Assembly: GCA_049284695.1 (NCBI GenBank)
Contig: JBAPYK010000175.1
Span: 6,852 to 70,851, forward strand
Direction of reading: 5' to 3'
From: Rhodoplanes sp049284695
GTDB lineage: Bacteria > Pseudomonadota > Alphaproteobacteria > Rhizobiales > Xanthobacteraceae
Length of the DNA: 64,000 bases
The translations under genes and the position numbers were made by a program. The notes under the pieces are model-generated. The model searched no databases. It saw only the letters and a list, made by a program, of their open reading frames with translations, and was not told where the DNA came from. Positions 61,492-64,000 of the stretch are shown one piece after another; within the stretch, counting starts at the first letter, position 1, and every line of letters starts with the position of its first letter.

Positions 61492-62475
61492 ATGCCGATC
61501 CGCCTCTCCGTCACCGCCGAGCGCTGGCCGATCGCCGGCTCGTTCACTATCAGCCGCGGCGCCAAGACCGAGGCGGAGGTCGTCGTCGCGACGCTTGCCG
61601 ACGGCGACCACATCGGGCGCGGCGAATGCGTGCCCTACGCCCGTTATGGAGAAACGGTTGACGGGGTGATTGCGGCAATCGCGAGGCTTAAGCCCGACCT
61701 CGCGGGCGGGCTCGACCGCAACGATCTCGCCGCATTGCTCCCGGCGGGAGCCGCGCGCAATGCGCTTGATTGCGCGTTATGGGACATCGCGGCCAAGCGC
61801 AGCGGCGTGCCCGCCCATGCATTGGCCGACCTGCCGCCGCCGCGTGCGCTAGTGACCGCCTACACGATTTCGCTCGCGACCCCGGAGGCGATGGCGGACG
61901 CCGCCGCGGCGGCCTCGGCGCGTCCCTTGCTCAAAGTAAAGCTCGGCGCGGCGGGCGACCCCACGCGCATCGCCGCCGTGCGTAAGGCCGCACCCGACAG
62001 TGAGCTCATCGTCGACGCTAACGAAGGCTGGACCGCCGCCAATCTGATGGACAATCTCGCCGCCTGCGCGGCGGCGGGCGTCCGCCTCGTCGAGCAGCCG
62101 CTTCCCGCCCGCGACGATGCGGCGCTTGCCTCCATTGCCCATGCGGTCCCGATCTGCGCCGATGAAAGCGTGCATGATCGCACTTCGCTCGCGGACCTGC
62201 GCGGACGCTACGATGCGGTCAACATCAAGCTCGACAAGGCCGGCGGGCTGACCGAAGCGCTCGCGGTCGCTGCGGCGGCGCGTTCGCTGGGCTTCGACAT
62301 CATGGTCGGCTGCATGGTCTCGACCTCGCTCGCCATCGCGCCCGCCCTTCTGGTGGCCCAGGGCGCGCGCTATGTCGACCTCGACGGTCCGCTCCTGCTC
62401 GCCCGCGACCGCCCCGAAGGACTGCGGTTCGATGGCAGCATCGTGCATCCCGCTTCACCCGCACTGTGGGGCTGA
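61492..62475 (+). CDS. dgcA: L-Ala-D/L-Glu epimerase-type enolase, DgcA
   Basis: The 327-residue protein belongs to the enolase superfamily, muconate-lactonizing subgroup. It shows LKVKLGA (the KxK-type catalytic pair), LIVDANEGW, LVEQPLPARDD, ICADESVHD and INIKLDKAGGLTEALA, with the final GCMVSTSLAIAPA. This fits a dipeptide epimerase or N-acetyl-D-Glu racemase, used for murein peptide recycling. It is divergent from the mla operon. Confidence 0.9.
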   Translation: MPIRLSVTAERWPIAGSFTISRGAKTEAEVVVATLADGDHIGRGECVPYARYGETVDGVIAAIARLKPDLAGGLDRNDLAALLPAGAARNALDCALWDIAAKRSGVPAHALADLPPPRALVTAYTISLATPEAMADAAAAASARPLLKVKLGAAGDPTRIAAVRKAAPDSELIVDANEGWTAANLMDNLAACAAAGVRLVEQPLPARDDAALASIAHAVPICADESVHDRTSLADLRGRYDAVNIKLDKAGGLTEALAVAAAARSLGFDIMVGCMVSTSLAIAPALLVAQGARYVDLDGPLLLARDRPEGLRFDGSIVHPASPALWG

Positions 62476-62518
62476 GGCAAAGTCGCGTGGCGCGCAGCCT
62501 CGGGGCATATTGCCCTCG

Positions 62519-63685
62519 CTAGGCGCGGCCAAGTCGGCGCGCGCCCGCGATGATCGCCGCGCCGGCAAGCGCCGAAGCGGCCATTGCGAGGTAGGCGTAA
62601 GCGCCGAACTGCTCGACCAGCACGCCCGCCAGCCCCATCTCCGCCGCGAACACGACGGCGATGACGGTGGAGTAGTCGCCTTGCGCGGTTGCGTCTTGTC
62701 GCCCGGCGGCAAAGCCGGCGAGGAAATGCATCGCGCCGAGATGCGTCGCGCCGAATGATAGTCCGTGCAGACATTGCAGCGCCGGCAACAGCAACACCGG
62801 GGGATCGAACGCCATCGCCGTCCAGCGCAAGGTTGCGCCGATCGCTCCTAGTCCAATCAGGTCGATCGGACGCAGACGGGCCATGACGCGGCCGGAAGCG
62901 GCGAACAACCCAATTTCGGACAGCACGCCGATTGCCCATAGCGCGCCGATGGCCGGGCCAGCGAGACCCTTCGCCTCCCATTGCAGGCTCGCAAAGCCGT
63001 TCAGCACCGCATGGCTCGCCTGAATGAGACTGGTCGCCGCGACCACGGCGACGAAAGCCGGCGATCGCCATATCGATGGCGCACGCTCGTTCCGTGCGTC
63101 GGTTTCGCGGCTCACCGTCCCGAGCGGCGCCAGCATGGAGGCGCTCAGCGCGGTTGCCGCAATCGTCGCGACCAGGGCCCAGATCACGTGGCTCGCGCCA
63201 ACCCGTTCAAGCACATATCCGCCGCCAAGATTGGCGGCGATGAAGGCGGCCGAACCCCACAGCCGCACCGGACCGTAAGCGCGCTCGCGCACGGCGAGTC
63301 CGCGCAGCGCATAGGCGTCGGTGAGCGGCATAACCAGGGCCTGCGGCAGCGCGGAGATCGCAAAGGTGACAATGATCGCGGCAAAGCCATCGCTCAGCGC
63401 CACAGCCACGAATGTGATGCAGGCCGCCCAGGCGGCGGCCACCAGCGGTCCTTTGGCCCAGCCGTGTCGGTCGATGATCCGCATCGCCGCCGGCACAATG
63501 ATCGGCCGCGCCACCATGGCTGTCGCGAGGACGAGGCCGATTTCCCGGGCCCCAAGGCCTTTCGCTTGGAGCCAGACCGGCAGGAACGGCATTTGAATGC
63601 CGGCGAACGCAAAGATCGCCGCATAGAGCACGGCCATGCGCAGAGCAAAGCCATCATCGCGCGGGCTCGGTCGGCGAAACGCCAT
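62519..63685 (-). CDS. MFS transporter, HcaT/LacY-like
   Basis: The 388-residue protein has 12 predicted membrane segments. The first is AVLYAAIFAFAGIQMPFLPV, and the tenth or so contains LQCLHGLSFGATHLGAMHFL, a hallmark of the 3-phenylpropionate/LacY-like subgroup. The pattern RLWGSAAFIAANLGGGYV is the usual loop of that group. The substrate is unknown. It converges with dgcA at a gap of 43 bp. Confidence 0.85.
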   Translation of the reverse strand: MAFRRPSPRDDGFALRMAVLYAAIFAFAGIQMPFLPVWLQAKGLGAREIGLVLATAMVARPIIVPAAMRIIDRHGWAKGPLVAAAWAACITFVAVALSDGFAAIIVTFAISALPQALVMPLTDAYALRGLAVRERAYGPVRLWGSAAFIAANLGGGYVLERVGASHVIWALVATIAATALSASMLAPLGTVSRETDARNERAPSIWRSPAFVAVVAATSLIQASHAVLNGFASLQWEAKGLAGPAIGALWAIGVLSEIGLFAASGRVMARLRPIDLIGLGAIGATLRWTAMAFDPPVLLLPALQCLHGLSFGATHLGAMHFLAGFAAGRQDATAQGDYSTVIAVVFAAEMGLAGVLVEQFGAYAYLAMAASALAGAAIIAGARRLGRA

Positions 63686-63779
63686 GGGATGGATTGCGCG
63701 CTTGCTGCCGCCGTTGTCGACGCCGCAAGCTTGCGCGACTCAGGAAGCTGGGGTGAGCGATCGGGAGACGGTATAGTCC

Positions 63780-64000
63780 CTAGGACACCAGCCGGGCAAA
63801 CAGATCGGCGTCCACATTGCCGCCGGACAGAACCGCGACGGCGATCTTTCCTTCGACATTGACCTTGCCGGACAGGAGCGCCGCCAGCGCAACCGCGCCG
63901 CCCGGCTCGACCACGAGCTTGAGTTCGTGGAAGGCAAACGCGACCGCGCGGGCGACCTCGGCTTCGCTTGCCACGACCCCCTGCCCGACCAACATACGGT
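63780..64000 (-). CDS. threonine dehydratase-type enzyme, C-terminal part
   Basis: The open frame ending at TAG 63780 continues to the window edge. It encodes GQGVVASEAEVARAVAFAFH, ELKLVVEPGGAVALAALLSG and VAVLSGGNVDADLF, the C-terminal half of the PLP-dependent threonine/serine dehydratase fold (EPGGA contacts the cofactor). The N-terminal part with the catalytic lysine lies outside. The family could also include serine racemases; the visible part cannot separate them. Confidence 0.85.
   Translation of the reverse strand, partial: RMLVGQGVVASEAEVARAVAFAFHELKLVVEPGGAVALAALLSGKVNVEGKIAVAVLSGGNVDADLFARLVS

Overview
The window is GC-rich chromosomal DNA from an alphaproteobacterium, most likely of the order Rhizobiales. 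Three things support this: a 2143-residue growth-pole-ring-like coiled-coil protein, short intergenic repeats of the Bradyrhizobium/Rhodopseudomonas type, and housekeeping genes of alphaproteobacterial type (pyrB with a metal-site-defective pyrC, an STAS-MlaE permease, dgcA). No rRNA, tRNA, CRISPR array or intact insertion sequence was found. Family assignments come from reading the translated sequence by eye; no database search was run.

Region 1 (1-2188) holds a CHASE2-type adenylate/guanylate cyclase, cut by the window edge, and a secreted FecR-like protein just upstream of it. Region 2 (2880-26361) looks like a specialised-metabolite locus. On the left are a UbiB/ABC1-type kinase, a methyltransferase, two tiny proteins with polyacidic tails and a PHBH-type FAD hydroxylase. 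Then comes a leftward seven-gene run: an FMO-like oxidoreductase with a membrane tail, a GNAT protein, two very similar FemAB-like N-acyltransferases, a 2570-residue highly reducing type I polyketide synthase (KS-AT-DH-MT-ER-KR-ACP, no thioesterase), a class III aminotransferase fused to an acyl-ACP-reductase-like domain, and a third FemAB-like N-acyltransferase. The simplest reading is that the PKS builds a methyl-branched reduced chain, the fused enzyme releases it as an aldehyde and converts it to a primary amine, and the acyltransferases N-acylate that amine. This is the best candidate for an undescribed system here.

Region 3 (26948-36186) carries small secreted or membrane-anchored proteins. 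Two transcription units start behind exact TGTGA-N6-TCACA palindromes. An orthocaspase with an intact His/Cys dyad lies near a second caspase-fold protein whose dyad is Tyr/Ser and which is fused to a formylglycine-generating-enzyme-like domain. A DUF4399 tandem protein, an HWE histidine kinase, CreA and a Pro/Ala-rich membrane protein follow.

Region 4 (36316-41752) is housekeeping: an MBL-fold hydrolase, RuvX, an AidB-like acyl-CoA dehydrogenase, PyrB and a PyrC-like subunit. Region 5 (41842-43490) is a decayed patch: an antitoxin followed by a ParE toxin with a stop at codon 5, a dense cluster of palindromic repeats, a small ORF and the tail of a YfdX-like gene. Region 6 (43704-64000) contains an animal-type haem peroxidase, a CoxE-like VWA protein, a BrkB membrane protein, a large SGNH hydrolase, a ferredoxin and its reductase, the giant coiled-coil protein with exact 33- and 22-residue repeats, an MlaE-MlaF-MlaD lipid transport operon, the muropeptide epimerase DgcA, an MFS transporter and the end of a threonine dehydratase.
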